From Paraphysomonas bandaiensis (taxonomy: Eukaryota; Chrysophyceae): a DNA stretch of 64,000 nucleotides. Under the pieces are notes generated by a model. The model ran no database searches, had not been told where the DNA came from, and was given only the letters and a program-made list of their open reading frames with translations. Positions 43,936 to 55,182 of the stretch are shown in pieces (the first letter of the stretch is position 1; each line of letters begins with the position of its first letter). The stretch is from the NCBI GenBank assembly GCA_965644295.1, contig CBFFRP010000436.1, forward strand, positions 1 through 64,000, read 5' to 3'. The translations under genes and the position numbers were made by a program.

Positions 43936-45750
43936 GTAATCTGTAACTCCCCATCCAGAGGACAAATAAAATTATACTGTGCGCATGCTCACTGCTACAA
44001 ACAATCCACAGGGAACTCATCGAGGATGAAATACGCATTTTGACGCGCGTGCGGGGTTTTCCCAGCCTGAGCTCTGAGATAGAGTCGGCGCGTCATCAAT
44101 ATATTGCAATCATATTTAATCACTGTATATTATATTATGGTAAAATAATAAATAGACCTACTTTGATAAATATCCATGACTATTAATATCATAACATGCT
44201 CAATATCGTAACAATACATGTATCCTAATAACAATAAGGCATCGATATCATATAGATACGCATCATCTCTGCCTTATCCCATCCATCCTTTTCTTCACCT
44301 AGATTTACTCAATCCATATATACATCATATCATGTTTACCTACAAGTAAAGTCATCACATCATAAAACATATCTACCTACCACCGCAAGGATTATAGCAT
44401 AACATTTCTATTCGCTTACAAAAACGACATGTCTAATGTATTTCATCATCACCCCAAGATTATCACCCATATATGCATTCTCATATATCACAGTATATAT
44501 CGTCCACACACTCAATATCATAGATAGCATATAGTCACACATCTGACATCTCAATGCACCTCATCTAGCCATTAGACAGTGCTAATGACCACTATAGCAT
44601 AATATCAATACACCCATAATAAGCATTCATACAAACATATACAGCACACATAGTCATTCCCAGATACATTGGTTCTTATCAGAACTCAGCAATGCACATA
44701 GGATATAATAGTGCCAATATACACAATAATAGTCAATACTTATAGCTAACAAAAGACAGCTGCAGAAAGACACCATTTCGAATGTTACTATTTCTATGTG
44801 TGTATGTAGGATGTAGAAAACATGAAATAGAATGGTTGTGCATGTTCTGTGATATTAATTACTACTACGATACATCATGCTGGGTACTGAATCCTAGTAT
44901 TCTAGTATTATTACATCTTGAAAAGTTGCATCTCATTCCAATTTAGTCCACCCACGATTTCCTATATTATATATTTAATTATATTATATATATGCGCCTT
45001 TAGTTCTCATCCTTCGAACTCATCACACTAGCTGCTCTTCTTGCTTATATCTATATTATTATTAGAGCTAGCTATAAAGCAATTTTGATAAATATCTTGA
45101 GGCGCACCTGTCTAGCTAGCTCTCACTTTTTTGTTGGTGTGCAATGAAATAATGGCCATTGTGCGACGCCTTTCTGGCTTATTAAATAGTATTACTCCGG
45201 CAGCTTATGTAATTAATTTAGGTAGGAGCCCTGCGTCCTCAGGATGGCTATTGATCACTATATGCAGAGCGAGCAGTGGGATACATTAACCACTACTGAG
45301 ACTCTATATTCGACTTACTACTGCAGACAAAGTGTTTGGAGAGGTGAGAGGGTGTGGGGGGATCACGTATCATCTCTGTGGCTTGGATTCTGTGCCGGTC
45401 AGCATTCGACCGAAAAATATGGGATCCCACACAGTGCATATCAGGTCATACATTCACCAGAAATTTGGATGGTGCCTATAAGTAATATATATGATGCCAT
45501 ATCGATGGATGGAGGGCATTGATAGGCCATATCAACCAATTTGATTAGATTTATGTCCAAGTAGTCATAAAGTGTTACACTTCATTCATGGAGGTCATGA
45601 AGTGTAACACTTCGTCATTAGAATTGACCTGGCAATAGACTCTGCTGTAGTTATAAAAAGTAGAAATTGTACCTTGGGAATATCATAAGTCAGCTTCAAT
45701 GATAGAAAGTACATTACAAATGAACACTCAAGCAATAGAAATAAAGTGGA
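43936..45750. other. Spacer, AT-rich, no clear gene
   Basis: Mostly A/T and TATA-rich sequence. A phrase ATTACTCCGGCAGCTT with AATTAATTTAGGTA at about 45190-45224 recurs at about 51056-51090, downstream of the other Crinkler copy. A 92-codon frame at 45244-45522 is unrecognised. Confidence 0.5.
45570..45612. repeat. Perfect 16-bp inverted repeat
   Basis: AAGTGTTACACTTCAT at 45570-45585 and its exact inverse at 45597-45612, separated by 11 bases. Confidence 0.95.
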
Positions 45751-47670
45751 GTGGAACTCACAGATGAGGAACTCTTTGGATGTATGCCGGAGCGCCTTCG
45801 TCCATTGCCGCACAAGACTCGAGGAAAAAGGATATATAAGTATCAGAATCTTACCGGAAAGAAGCTCACGATGGAGGAAAAACTATGGCTACTTAAAGAG
45901 GTGGACTTTCAGTTTGGCGACAGACCAGGTCAAAATAGAACCAAGAAAGGGCTAGTTCGACGATACAGTTTGTATAAGAAGTTCTTCGCTCGAAATTGGA
46001 AGACGTATAAAGAATATCAGGTAGCCAAGAATCGAGGTCGCTGGCAGGCTGCTTCGAAACCAGATCAATTAAGTAGAGTTAAATCGGCTTTAGCGATCGC
46101 CTGAAATAATGCAGATGAAACCTCATATGACCAATTGTGGAAACTTATAAGTACTGAAGCAGTCGGAGATAAAAGGAAGAGAGGCATAGTTGAACCAGAA
46201 AATGAAGGAAAATTAGTTGGCCACGCTACGACGCTGAACTTCATAAAATCTCACAAATTAACTGTTGGAAACAGACAGCCCATACAAGACCATAGGTTAA
46301 AAGCATGCAAGTGTCCACTTATGTCTTATGTGTGGTACCTGATATGTTATACCCTCTCGGCATTCTTGGAACCATGTTGCAAATGGAACGCAGATGCGTG
46401 CACATTTGTATTTGATTTAACTACTTCATCCGGCAAGTACAAAAATAAAACAGTTCGACTGCTATATGAGGACGAATATGAATGTTTGCCTGGCGATGTA
46501 ATTCAAATGAAAAATACACAGAGAGGAAAAAAGAAATCAGACAATTCTAATAAGACTTCCTTCGCCATCAAGGTAATGCAGATGATAAATGCAGCAGGTG
46601 ACAATTCGTGCTTTGTTGGGATACTCGCTATCAAAAATATGCCCCCAGATACGTTTCACGTTGAAGAAGTTGCAGGTTTAAGTCTGTCCACTCATGTTGG
46701 TGCTAGAGGCCTTGTCTATTTTTCAAGGACACGATGTGGCACCAAAGCAATGTGGAAGAACTATTTTTTTCGTGTTGTTAAAAACCAACAATTGAAGTTG
46801 CCAGAAATACGCATGATCCTCGCAATCCAGACGGTTCACCAATGAGGAATTTCTTCAGCACCGATGAGGAAAGACATCATTATCTCGAGGGCTTACGAAG
46901 ACGATGTACGAACTATGTTTGAAGAAATTCTTACAGACTATGGTCGGGTTGGTGCAGGCACAACGGGAATTCATAATGCCTGCGATCGTCAGCTCACCTA
47001 TCCGGAAGTCAAAAAATTAGTTCGCAAGCAGTTACTAGATAACAGCTCATGGAGAAATCAATTCAAAAAGCATTTGATAGTATGAGCCAGACTTTTCCAT
47101 CTGTTGACTTTGGTAAAGCCTTAAAGGATAAGTACACTCTCGGGTTGAGCATTTTGGTTGATTGTTTCGACAAAGTAATGAACCGCGAGATGGTTATAAG
47201 AGGATTCACTTGCTGTGGCCAAGACGCTGTGCCGGATGAAAGCGGTGTAACTATTGACACTTTGCGAAGATGATGTACCAGTGTTATTCAGACATATCGG
47301 GTGAACAATTAAAACACATGTATGACTTAACCCCAATGCTTAGCGAGTACATTAGACTTCGTGGACGCGTAACACATAGCGAGTTGGTTGAGGGGGGTAT
47401 TAAATCTGGTACCACCACCATTAACCGTGATGATCTCACGCATGTTCGGCATTGGTCAGAATTGTTAATCACGAAGAAGTGGTTGAAAGATACAAGGCCG
47501 AGATGGCTGCTAGAGATCCCGCGGTCATCAGAAAGAGACGGGCCGAGAAAACGCTTCGCAAGGAAGCTGCAAGACAGCAACAGCTTTCTGATAAGGCGGA
47601 AAGGGTAAGAATTAAGAAAGCAGAAAATGTTCTGAGAAAGGAAGCAGAGCGACAAAGGAAAGAATCATAA
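45751..47670 (+). pseudogene. Decayed DDE transposase gene
   Basis: Consecutive frames broken by stops and shifts: 45751-46104 (basic N-terminus, ending in RGRWQAASKPDQLSRVKSAL), 46135-46845, a bridging segment at about 46815-46910 (RNPDGSPMRNFFSTDEERHH in another frame), 46864-47085, 47049-47273, 47270-47608, and a basic coiled-coil tail (RKRRAEKTLRKEAARQQQ) ending at 47670. The order and the SWRNQFKKAFDSMSQTFPS-like helical part recall plant/protist DDE-superfamily transposases with a C-terminal domain. Catalytic acidic residues cannot be placed with confidence. No terminal repeats found. Confidence 0.55.
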
Positions 47671-47856
47671 ACTTTGGAGAAAAGAAAAGCTGAGTCTCAA
47701 TCCAAGCGCGGCGCTGCTATTATCGAGAAAAATATTAAAGAACAAATTAGACTGATGGAAATTGAAGATGCTTTTATCAGTTCTAGCTGATTATGAAACA
47801 AGATGTACTCGTACTTAAGAGGAATGGCTGATGGGGTGGAAGATATTCGATTCACT

Positions 47857-48005
47857 GTATCGGCAGTCAGCATCTCATTTTGCGGAAATAAATTGAAAGA
47901 AAATTCTTCTATATTACTGAACAATAACTACGGCTGGAATACAGATAATTATTGTCTCAATATTAGAGGCATCTTGGAACAAAAATAAACGAAGGATGCC
48001 GATAC
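47857..48005 (-). mobile_element. MITE copy 2
   Basis: Reads GTATCGGCAG at one end and the inverse of GTATCGGCATCC at the other; the core matches copies 1, 3 and 4 on the opposite strand. Confidence 0.9.
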
Positions 48006-48017
48006 TTGTATGCTATT

Positions 48018-48111
48018 GGAGGACTTCCAAAAATGCAACATCCGAAAAAACAAAAAGGTGGAGCAAAAACAAAAAAATCCAGTGCGGATGTTGCATTTTT
48101 GGAAGTCCTCC
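48018..48111. repeat. Perfect 27-bp inverted repeat with 40-base loop
   Basis: The arms 48018-48044 and 48085-48111 (starting GGAGGACTTCCAAAAATG) are exact inverses; the A-rich loop is about 40 bases. It could be a tiny foldback element or a small-RNA hairpin. Confidence 0.95.
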
Positions 48112-48321
48112 ATTGCTCGCACATATTCCCAACTAGAATTATCTAATTTTTGCATAGGAAATTGATTTTTATAGCTAAATAATAGAGAATTGATTTCTAG
48201 ATTCCAATTTCCAACATTTTAATTGTAAAGGCTAATAATAGGCATAGTTTGAATATACAGGTATAATCGTGTATATCTATCCCGTATACAACGTAATACG
48301 TACCTTTTCATACTTTTCACC

Positions 48322-48468
48322 GTATCGGCATCATCTATCTGTATATGCCTATCTGTATATTGAGACAACAATTATCTGTATTCCAGCCGTAGTTATATAT
48401 CAGTAATATAGAAGCTTTTTGCTTCAATATACTCCCGAAAAAATAAGATGCTGACTGCCGATCGATAC
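48322..48468 (+). mobile_element. MITE copy 3, just upstream of Crinkler copy 2
   Basis: Starts GTATCGGCATC and ends TGCCGATCGATAC; it stops about 33 bases before the duplicated Crinkler segment begins. Confidence 0.88.
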
Positions 48469-48500
48469 GACGGACCACAACAACATTTTTATGTTCCATC

Positions 48501-50695
48501 TCATCAATAGCAGAAACAAACATCCATCTACTGAACAATGCGAGCCGAATGATGAAGCTCAGGACCACCTCGCGCAGTACGCTGGCATTAGCTTGTCGAC
48601 GCAATAAGTCTTGTCGATTTCTTTCCATTGACACCAACCTCATCGAGGACACAGAAACGTACTTTGACTTTAGACCGAAACGAGACAAGAACGAGACCGA
48701 TTTCCTCGAGAGCTTGGCGAACTGTCGAGTTGAAGCCATTGGGGATGGCATCGATGTGATTCGTATTAACAACAAGTTGGGAGTGCCATGGGAATGCTTG
48801 GGCCCACAGAAGTTGTTTGTAAGGGAGTTTTATCCTGACTTGTTGAGAGAAATAAGGAAACATAAGAGAAGTGTTCTCATTGGAAACCCTGGAATTGGCA
48901 AATCCTTTTTCCAGTATTATTACCTGGCTCGAATACTGAATCCGTCATTGTTCGGCCCCCTTCCTCCTGACTGCTACGGCTCCACCACCCCGCCGAAGAT
49001 AGTCATCCGCCAGGAGGGCACTTCTACCATGACAATATTCGACATTGCCAATCGCCAAGCAGAGAGAGTTGATGGTTGTCCAGGTACACTTCTGGACTGT
49101 TTTGATCCAGAAACGTCATTATATTTGATGGAACCTGGTAAAGCTGTGGTGGAACCCTATTCTGCAAGACTTCGCTTTCCCACTTTGGCCACCGTACCTC
49201 CGAATCTGGCCCGATATAAGCAATTCTGCAAGCACGGAGGAATAGCACTGTACATGCCTGTTTTCACTCTTCGGGAGTTACTTGCGATTGGGAAGTATTT
49301 GCTGGAGAACGAGCATGTGCCGGAGTTGCTGCAGCCTGAGTATTCTTCTGAGCAGATCACGAAGCGCTTTCACCAATTTGGGGGTATTTTCCGCCATGTG
49401 CTGCCGGTATCTCTCGCTTATCTTGATATGTGTCGACGTAGTCAGTCCAAGGCAATAGGTTCGTGTAATGCACGTGCACTCCTGATCTCCGGCGATATTG
49501 AGAGAGCAGACGTCAGTCATTTCATCATGCAATATGACGTGGAGAGGGATGGCGAATTTTCCTTTCGCAGATATCGCTTGAACTTCGTGAACGAGTCCGT
49601 CGCATCTCAAGTTCAAGATAAGCTTAACAAGGGCTCTCTGAGCGACAGGAGATCAGCGCTGATTCGAAATGACATGACAGGATTTATGGCGGATGCATCT
49701 GCTAAGATCTATGAAAGTGTCATTGCGGATCAATTGACATCTGGCGTGCGATGGAGAAAACGGGAAGTGATCGCCAGCTCAGAGGGGAAAGTAAGTGAAT
49801 GGTCCAATTTCTCGTTGAGGTTGAATGAAGCGATTAAGGGGCCCCCTCCTCCGTTCGAGAAAATGCGGCCACTGGTGCTGTACGTGCCTTCGAATCCGAC
49901 CTTTCCATTGGTTGAATACATGTACAAGACGGAGCAGGGGGAATTGGTTATGTTTCAGGTCACCAGAAACAAGTCTGCAAAGAAGATTATCAAGGGGAGT
50001 GCTTTGGAGCAGTTATTGGACAAGATTAAACTTCCCGTCGACAAGGTATCGCTGCTGAGGTTAGTTCTCATCCCATTGCCGTCGCTGGCACAAAGCGCAC
50101 GATTCGAAGTAGCCGAGGAGGACAAGATCCTAATGAATGCGGCGCTGGAAAATGGTTATGAAGTCTGGCATATTCCCAGTGATTATTTGAGCTATTTCGC
50201 GGAATGAGAAGGAACTATAGCAGTATTAGTGACAGTGACTTTAAGTCTTGTGCCATCATCATCACAGCAAGTGCGCCTGCCTGCCTGCGGCTGAGGGGTC
50301 CACTGTGACCTGTGTATGTGTATCTCATATCTATCATGCTAGTGACGTTGTCTACTTATTACTGTCATACATAAGAATAGCAAGTTATATTATATGGTAT
50401 ACACAACTCTTGTGATTCAACTAATAAGCAACTTTGTACCACGCACTAGCTACTTCTCTCATGCATACATAATAGGTATTATCCGGAATCCGCCCGGACC
50501 CTTAATATCAAATAATCTCCCTTCTGCCCCCTGCTTTTTGCTTTTAATAGCGATGCATTGTTTGGCGCTTAGAGGTACGAGGTTTTTAAGTGCTTAAACC
50601 CAAGGTTGCTTTAATCTGCCTTGCATTGTTGCCCGCTTATTAGCCTAGTTTTACTAATTACTAATAATAAAGAGAAGGCACTGTGACTCAGGCTT
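48501..50695 (+). repeat. Duplicated 2.2-kb segment, copy 2
   Basis: Twin of 41731-43935. The right end is directly followed by AGGCTTGCGTAACC, which resembles a hAT-type terminus, but no matching right end was found. Confidence 0.88.
48549..50207 (+). CDS. Crinkler/RHS-type NTPase-nuclease, copy 2
   Basis: 552 residues, same start, motifs and length as copy 1. Long stretches are identical at the nucleotide level, but changes come in tight patches: residues about 33-46 (EDTETYFDFRPKR against VDKSMFSHFRSKP), VVEPYSARL against VEEPFFARL, IERADV against IEDADV, and EFSFRRYRLN against EFPFCEYRLN. Isolated changes (DCYGS/DCDGS, NLARY/NPARY, MTGFM/MIGFM, KGPPPP/KGHPPP) make up the rest. Walker A and the QVT nuclease motif are unchanged, so both copies could be active. 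A MITE lies upstream. Confidence 0.85.
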   Translation: MMKLRTTSRSTLALACRRNKSCRFLSIDTNLIEDTETYFDFRPKRDKNETDFLESLANCRVEAIGDGIDVIRINNKLGVPWECLGPQKLFVREFYPDLLREIRKHKRSVLIGNPGIGKSFFQYYYLARILNPSLFGPLPPDCYGSTTPPKIVIRQEGTSTMTIFDIANRQAERVDGCPGTLLDCFDPETSLYLMEPGKAVVEPYSARLRFPTLATVPPNLARYKQFCKHGGIALYMPVFTLRELLAIGKYLLENEHVPELLQPEYSSEQITKRFHQFGGIFRHVLPVSLAYLDMCRRSQSKAIGSCNARALLISGDIERADVSHFIMQYDVERDGEFSFRRYRLNFVNESVASQVQDKLNKGSLSDRRSALIRNDMTGFMADASAKIYESVIADQLTSGVRWRKREVIASSEGKVSEWSNFSLRLNEAIKGPPPPFEKMRPLVLYVPSNPTFPLVEYMYKTEQGELVMFQVTRNKSAKKIIKGSALEQLLDKIKLPVDKVSLLRLVLIPLPSLAQSARFEVAEEDKILMNAALENGYEVWHIPSDYLSYFAE

Positions 50696-52027
50696 GCGTA
50701 ACCATTAATGGTAATGGCCATAAAAGTGGGGGAGTGATGTAGTGCCCATTTTCAGATGATTAAGATCGTTGTAAGAGAATTTTAAGTTAGTCAAACTAGA
50801 TAGATTACTTTATTATAATTGTATACACAATTGTGTGTGTTGTCATGTAACACATGTCAACAACATGATAAATTATTCTTTCGTTCATGTCAACCACTGC
50901 TCAACTTCCGTATCTTGAATCGTCATGATATAATACTTCAGTTTCACAGTTATAGCTATATAGCACCTTTGACTATTGACTATGTATTACTGTTTTTCAC
51001 ATTGTATTTAACGTATTCTACAGGACTATCTTAGAGAACCATACGTATTCCAACATTACTCCGGCAGCTTCTTAATTAATTTAGGTAGTAGGCTGCTCAA
51101 AGTGCATTTTAAATCCATAAAACAAGCAAGCTATCGCCATGAATCTCCTATATCCATAGATACAAATAGTTGTTATATATAAGAATAGTCGCTGGTTTGT
51201 GATTTACTGTAAATCCTAAAATCACATAAAGTATGCTTATATTGTCTATTATAAAATTATACGCCTAATGGCTGTGTATCGCCTTTTGAAAATAAAATTT
51301 GATTGCATCTAAAAATACTATAACGGCTATAATCGCTAGGTACAGCATTACTCACATAGCTAATTTTAGCACGAATTTCTTTTTTCTACTACTATAATGT
51401 ATAATATTATTAATAAACATTATAAATATCGAATCTGACCGTATTGCAATTTATCTAACACTATAATAATATGCCATATACATATGAAGTGGCAGTGTGT
51501 AACATGCAAACGTTAATATACACAAAATTAATTAAGTGAATATAAAAGACAATGTTATCACGCATTGCATCAATAACAGATCCTCCAGACAGCATAATAT
51601 AATAATTAATAATCTGCTACGATATACATTCACGTCCATTGAACAACAAACAGGACATTTCTACCAGTACCGACAACGAGGTTTACTCGCGTTATGTGCT
51701 CATGTCCAGGAGTCGTGCCTTACAAGGTACCAGACAGCCGGTCTGTTATTGAGCACCTACTTCATAAGAAGAGCACCACGAATGCCGCCATATTCATACA
51801 ATGAGACGCCTCTTCATTGATAGTCATATATAATCATAATGTCATACGGTCATGTAGGCATATAGCCATATACGCATATAGGCAGGTCTGTTGCAGAGAG
51901 AGCTCAAGTGCAACCTATATGTGCAGTCTCATCTACCCACAGCATACAATCTCAATAAGCCGCATTTCTTCTATAGATAAGACAGCTGAGGTGTGCAACT
52001 CAGAGCTAGTTATTGTACGATAAGCAT
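50696..52027. other. Spacer, AT-rich
   Basis: No gene supported. Includes the phrase shared with 45190-45224. A 94-codon frame (51536-51820) and a 68-codon frame (51817-52023) are unrecognised and may be chance. Confidence 0.5.
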
Positions 52028-54712
52028 ATGAAGATGCGTGTATATATACATGTGACTATGATACATGAGTGCGTGTATACAGCAATATACCACCGTATCG
52101 GCATTCTTTGTATATTTTTGTTGCAAGGTGCCTCTAATATTGAGACAATAATTATCTGTATTACAGCCGTAGTTGTACTGCAGTTATATAGAATATTTTT
52201 GTTTCAATTTGATGCAGCAAACCCTTTTAAACAGTCCCTCTATTTGGAGATGATGCCTTCGGTTGGGAATGATACTTTCCACACAAAAATTTGGAATCAA
52301 CTTGAGTGCGCTTTCGATGCCGGTCATCAGAGTGGAAAATTAATAGCTTTGCTTCTAGGGGTATCTGGCGTAGGGAAAACAAAAACTGCTTATGACATTG
52401 GAAAGAAAAATGCATTCGCAATTATAACGAGAATAGTGGAACGTGACACCTTAACAATGCCATGGCAAACTTTTAGCAGTATACTGAACAACGTTGTAGT
52501 TTTGGGAAATCCCAGCCTCAGTGAGAAATGTTCTCTTGTGACTTGTCTCCAATTTGCACTTGATGTGTCAATTTCTGCTGCCAAACTCGATGCTTTCAAA
52601 AATCTGGTTGAAAATCGACAGCACAGAGGAGAGTGCGACACAAACGAAGCGACCGATTTGGTAATGAAAGAAGTTGTGTTGAGATGTCAGCGCAACGGGT
52701 TGGCCTATTCGCAAGTTAACACTCGCTTCCAGAAACTGCTCCATGAGGCGCTTCGCCAAACGGGCTTTATTACTAAAGACGGTGTGTTCGCTGTGCAGTT
52801 GTCGTATGTGACAGATATTCTTCTCAAAGAAGTAACCAGAGCCCGGAAAGTTTGGGGAGAAACGTCCAAAATTGTATGGTTCTACGACGAAATTCAAGCA
52901 TCCTTGACTATGATTTGTTCTGATCAGAATTTATTTGCTGGTGTGTTCAAGTCCCTTATAGGTAGTCATGTGCCACCCGACACTCCAATTGAAGACGATC
53001 GCCCGCACTGCAATTTATTTTATGGCATATTAGTTGCCATTCGGATAATGCTGCAGGTAGTCTCACACGGCCATGTTTTGTTAGGAAATAATATGAAATT
53101 ATCCCCTGAACTACTTGATCGGAATTCTCCGGCACAGGGCTGCTGTGTATCATATGAAGAAAAGTTCCACCTAGATGAAGGGGCAATATTGAAAATGCTT
53201 GGTACATATCTCACTGACGCCGCTGTTGCTGCGGTTAGTCGTTCCCAGGTACGCTTGCTTTGCGGCCGACCTCTCTTCATATCCCATTTTTGGACCTGTA
53301 TGATTAGTTCTGCACGTAAATTAACTGATAAATTTTTTGACATTGGTGAAGTGGTAAATAATGCATTGCACTTGGCCTATGACAGCGCTATAGTTGACGC
53401 AAAATTCCGGATTGATCGAATGTGGAGCGACTATACTCCATCTGTTCATTCTGCTAGTAACATTCGCGGCCTAATGGCTCTGCTTTATCATTCCATTGTC
53501 ATGAATTCTGGTGGTGGTGGAGTCCAAAAAATGCAAGAAGAACTGAAAGAGGCAATTGTGCGTGGTATTCTTAACTGCATTGGCAATGAAGACTTAGTTT
53601 CACTTGAAGGTGAACCGATCACGAAGCGCGCTTTTATGCTGGTTGGTCATCAACGACTTGTGCAGAAGACTGATGGGATAATGGAATTGCTCGCGGCGAG
53701 AGTAACTATGCCAATGGGATCTGAAAGGTGTGATTTTGGGGAAGTTCTTGAAGCTTGTTTTCCTTGGTACCTTGTTCGAGAGTGCATTATTGCCGCTAAA
53801 CCGGTTTGTTTAAGAAGTCTACTAACCCCTTTCCTGACAGCACATGCATCCTGTGAACTATTCGCGGATAGACTAGAGGATTATGACGTAATTTTAAATT
53901 GTGGGCTTCGATGGGATTCTGATGACCATGACCATTCTCCATTATCCACTCTGAAAACGAACCCAGACTGCTTAATTCATCACCCCAATGACAATATGGC
54001 TGGCCCCGATACCATGCATGTTGCGATAGATCGACGCAACCGGAAACGCACAGTTCCCGTTTTCTATCAGCTCAAAAATAGACAAACTGGTACAATATCC
54101 GGGGCAATGGAGTCATTGAACCTTGGTCGCATGCATCCAAATAGATATGGAGTCATCGAAACCGCAGCCCATTGCTCGATGCGAGGGGTGCTTGAAGCGG
54201 ATAGTAATTGGCTAGAACCCATCCGAGTATTGGTTACATGCAAGCCCTTCGAATCTGCTGTGCTACATCATGTTGCTTGGTTTAATATTCACCAGTTGAA
54301 GCGCAGTCCGATTATATTACTCACAGTTAATAAGCGAAATTTAGGTGTCGATATTATGCAGGAGACAAATACCACCTATTGTGCGCCTCGGGATTGGAAA
54401 ATCTTGTGGCCCACTCCCGTAAAGCACTCGAATTTACAATGTCCCGTCGAGAGTATACAATCTAATTGCAGCAAAGTTTCTCTTTCGGTTAAAATTAGTT
54501 GGAAGCTGCTCCCGCTTCAGAGGATGACGAAATCAATAATTTTGGATGCAGTTAGTGAGCAATTTGACAGAGCCGAAGTTACAAACGCTGTTAGGTCGAG
54601 GACTTCCCATTCCGTCACAATAACGTTTGCTCGAATAGTTGATGCGTTTAAAATTGTATACACTAAAAAATTTCGCATCGGTGATAAGGAAATGTTTTGT
54701 GAGTTCGCATAA
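52028..54712 (+). CDS. Large NTPase-nuclease protein, Crinkler/RHS-like, distinct from the pair
   Basis: An open frame of about 894 residues from the first ATG at 52028; translation may start later (ATG at 52250 gives about 820). Walker A GVSGVGKT lies at 52358-52381, followed by KTAYDIGKKNA. A Walker B-like WFYDEIQ lies at about 52880. The C-terminal part has VFYQLKNRQTGTISG at about 54058-54100, which resembles a restriction-endonuclease-like Q-x-K core after NPDCLIHHP. The order NTPase then nuclease is that of RHS/Crinkler proteins, but the sequence is not close to the twin copies. The first ~60 codons run through a truncated MITE, so the real N-terminus or a 5' exon is uncertain. No break in the rest. 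Confidence 0.7.
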   Translation: MKMRVYIHVTMIHECVYTAIYHRIGILCIFLLQGASNIETIIICITAVVVLQLYRIFLFQFDAANPFKQSLYLEMMPSVGNDTFHTKIWNQLECAFDAGHQSGKLIALLLGVSGVGKTKTAYDIGKKNAFAIITRIVERDTLTMPWQTFSSILNNVVVLGNPSLSEKCSLVTCLQFALDVSISAAKLDAFKNLVENRQHRGECDTNEATDLVMKEVVLRCQRNGLAYSQVNTRFQKLLHEALRQTGFITKDGVFAVQLSYVTDILLKEVTRARKVWGETSKIVWFYDEIQASLTMICSDQNLFAGVFKSLIGSHVPPDTPIEDDRPHCNLFYGILVAIRIMLQVVSHGHVLLGNNMKLSPELLDRNSPAQGCCVSYEEKFHLDEGAILKMLGTYLTDAAVAAVSRSQVRLLCGRPLFISHFWTCMISSARKLTDKFFDIGEVVNNALHLAYDSAIVDAKFRIDRMWSDYTPSVHSASNIRGLMALLYHSIVMNSGGGGVQKMQEELKEAIVRGILNCIGNEDLVSLEGEPITKRAFMLVGHQRLVQKTDGIMELLAARVTMPMGSERCDFGEVLEACFPWYLVRECIIAAKPVCLRSLLTPFLTAHASCELFADRLEDYDVILNCGLRWDSDDHDHSPLSTLKTNPDCLIHHPNDNMAGPDTMHVAIDRRNRKRTVPVFYQLKNRQTGTISGAMESLNLGRMHPNRYGVIETAAHCSMRGVLEADSNWLEPIRVLVTCKPFESAVLHHVAWFNIHQLKRSPIILLTVNKRNLGVDIMQETNTTYCAPRDWKILWPTPVKHSNLQCPVESIQSNCSKVSLSVKISWKLLPLQRMTKSIILDAVSEQFDRAEVTNAVRSRTSHSVTITFARIVDAFKIVYTKKFRIGDKEMFCEFA
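52095..52211 (+). mobile_element. MITE copy 4, truncated, overlapping the start of the NTPase frame
   Basis: Starts GTATCGGCATTC and follows the family to TTTCAATTTGATG, then passes into the conserved coding part. The right end of the MITE is missing. Confidence 0.85.
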
Positions 54713-55173
54713 AGAAATATACCTTGCTCATTTCAATTGCACATATATATTAAAAGTCTGTTTATTTATCAATAGGCGTTATAAACCTGCACCAACTTAG
54801 TAGCTAGTGAATGCTAGACAAACTAGTTAGAGCTCTGCCTGTAACTAATCAGTACAAACTTTTTTTATCCTACTATTTGACGCTACGGAAGCTGTTTGTG
54901 CGTCGCCGCAAGGTGCGATCACTTCCGCTCTGAGTTCTTAAGGTGAACTTCCCGGATGCTTGACTTCAGCAGGCAGCCCAACACCCCCGTTACCCTTAAG
55001 GTGGGCCCTGTCCCGGATGCCCTTGAGGTGGGCCCATTCCCGGGTGCCTGTTTATATTGAACTACAACCAACTCCTACGTGCGTACTTGAAGCTTAGTAA
55101 AGCCTATCGCTAGTAGCTATGCTGTATTCTATGTAGCAATGAAATATAGAATATACATGACTACACTATAGGA
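54713..55173. other. Spacer with short GC-rich duplicated phrase
   Basis: Two near-copies of CTTAAGGTGGGCCCTGTCCC (about 54997 and 55022) sit in otherwise AT-rich DNA. No gene seen. Confidence 0.6.
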
Positions 55174-55182
55174 GTAGCTATT

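Larger units (their letters stand above)
47671..48500. other. Spacer with two MITEs and a long hairpin
   Basis: Holds MITE copies 2 (minus) and 3 (plus) in opposite orientation and the perfect inverted repeat at 48018-48111. Confidence 0.8.

Noticed and set aside
50690-51100. A hAT element starting at AGGCTTGCGTAACC
   Set aside because: The left end looks right but no inverse right end or 8-bp duplication was found.
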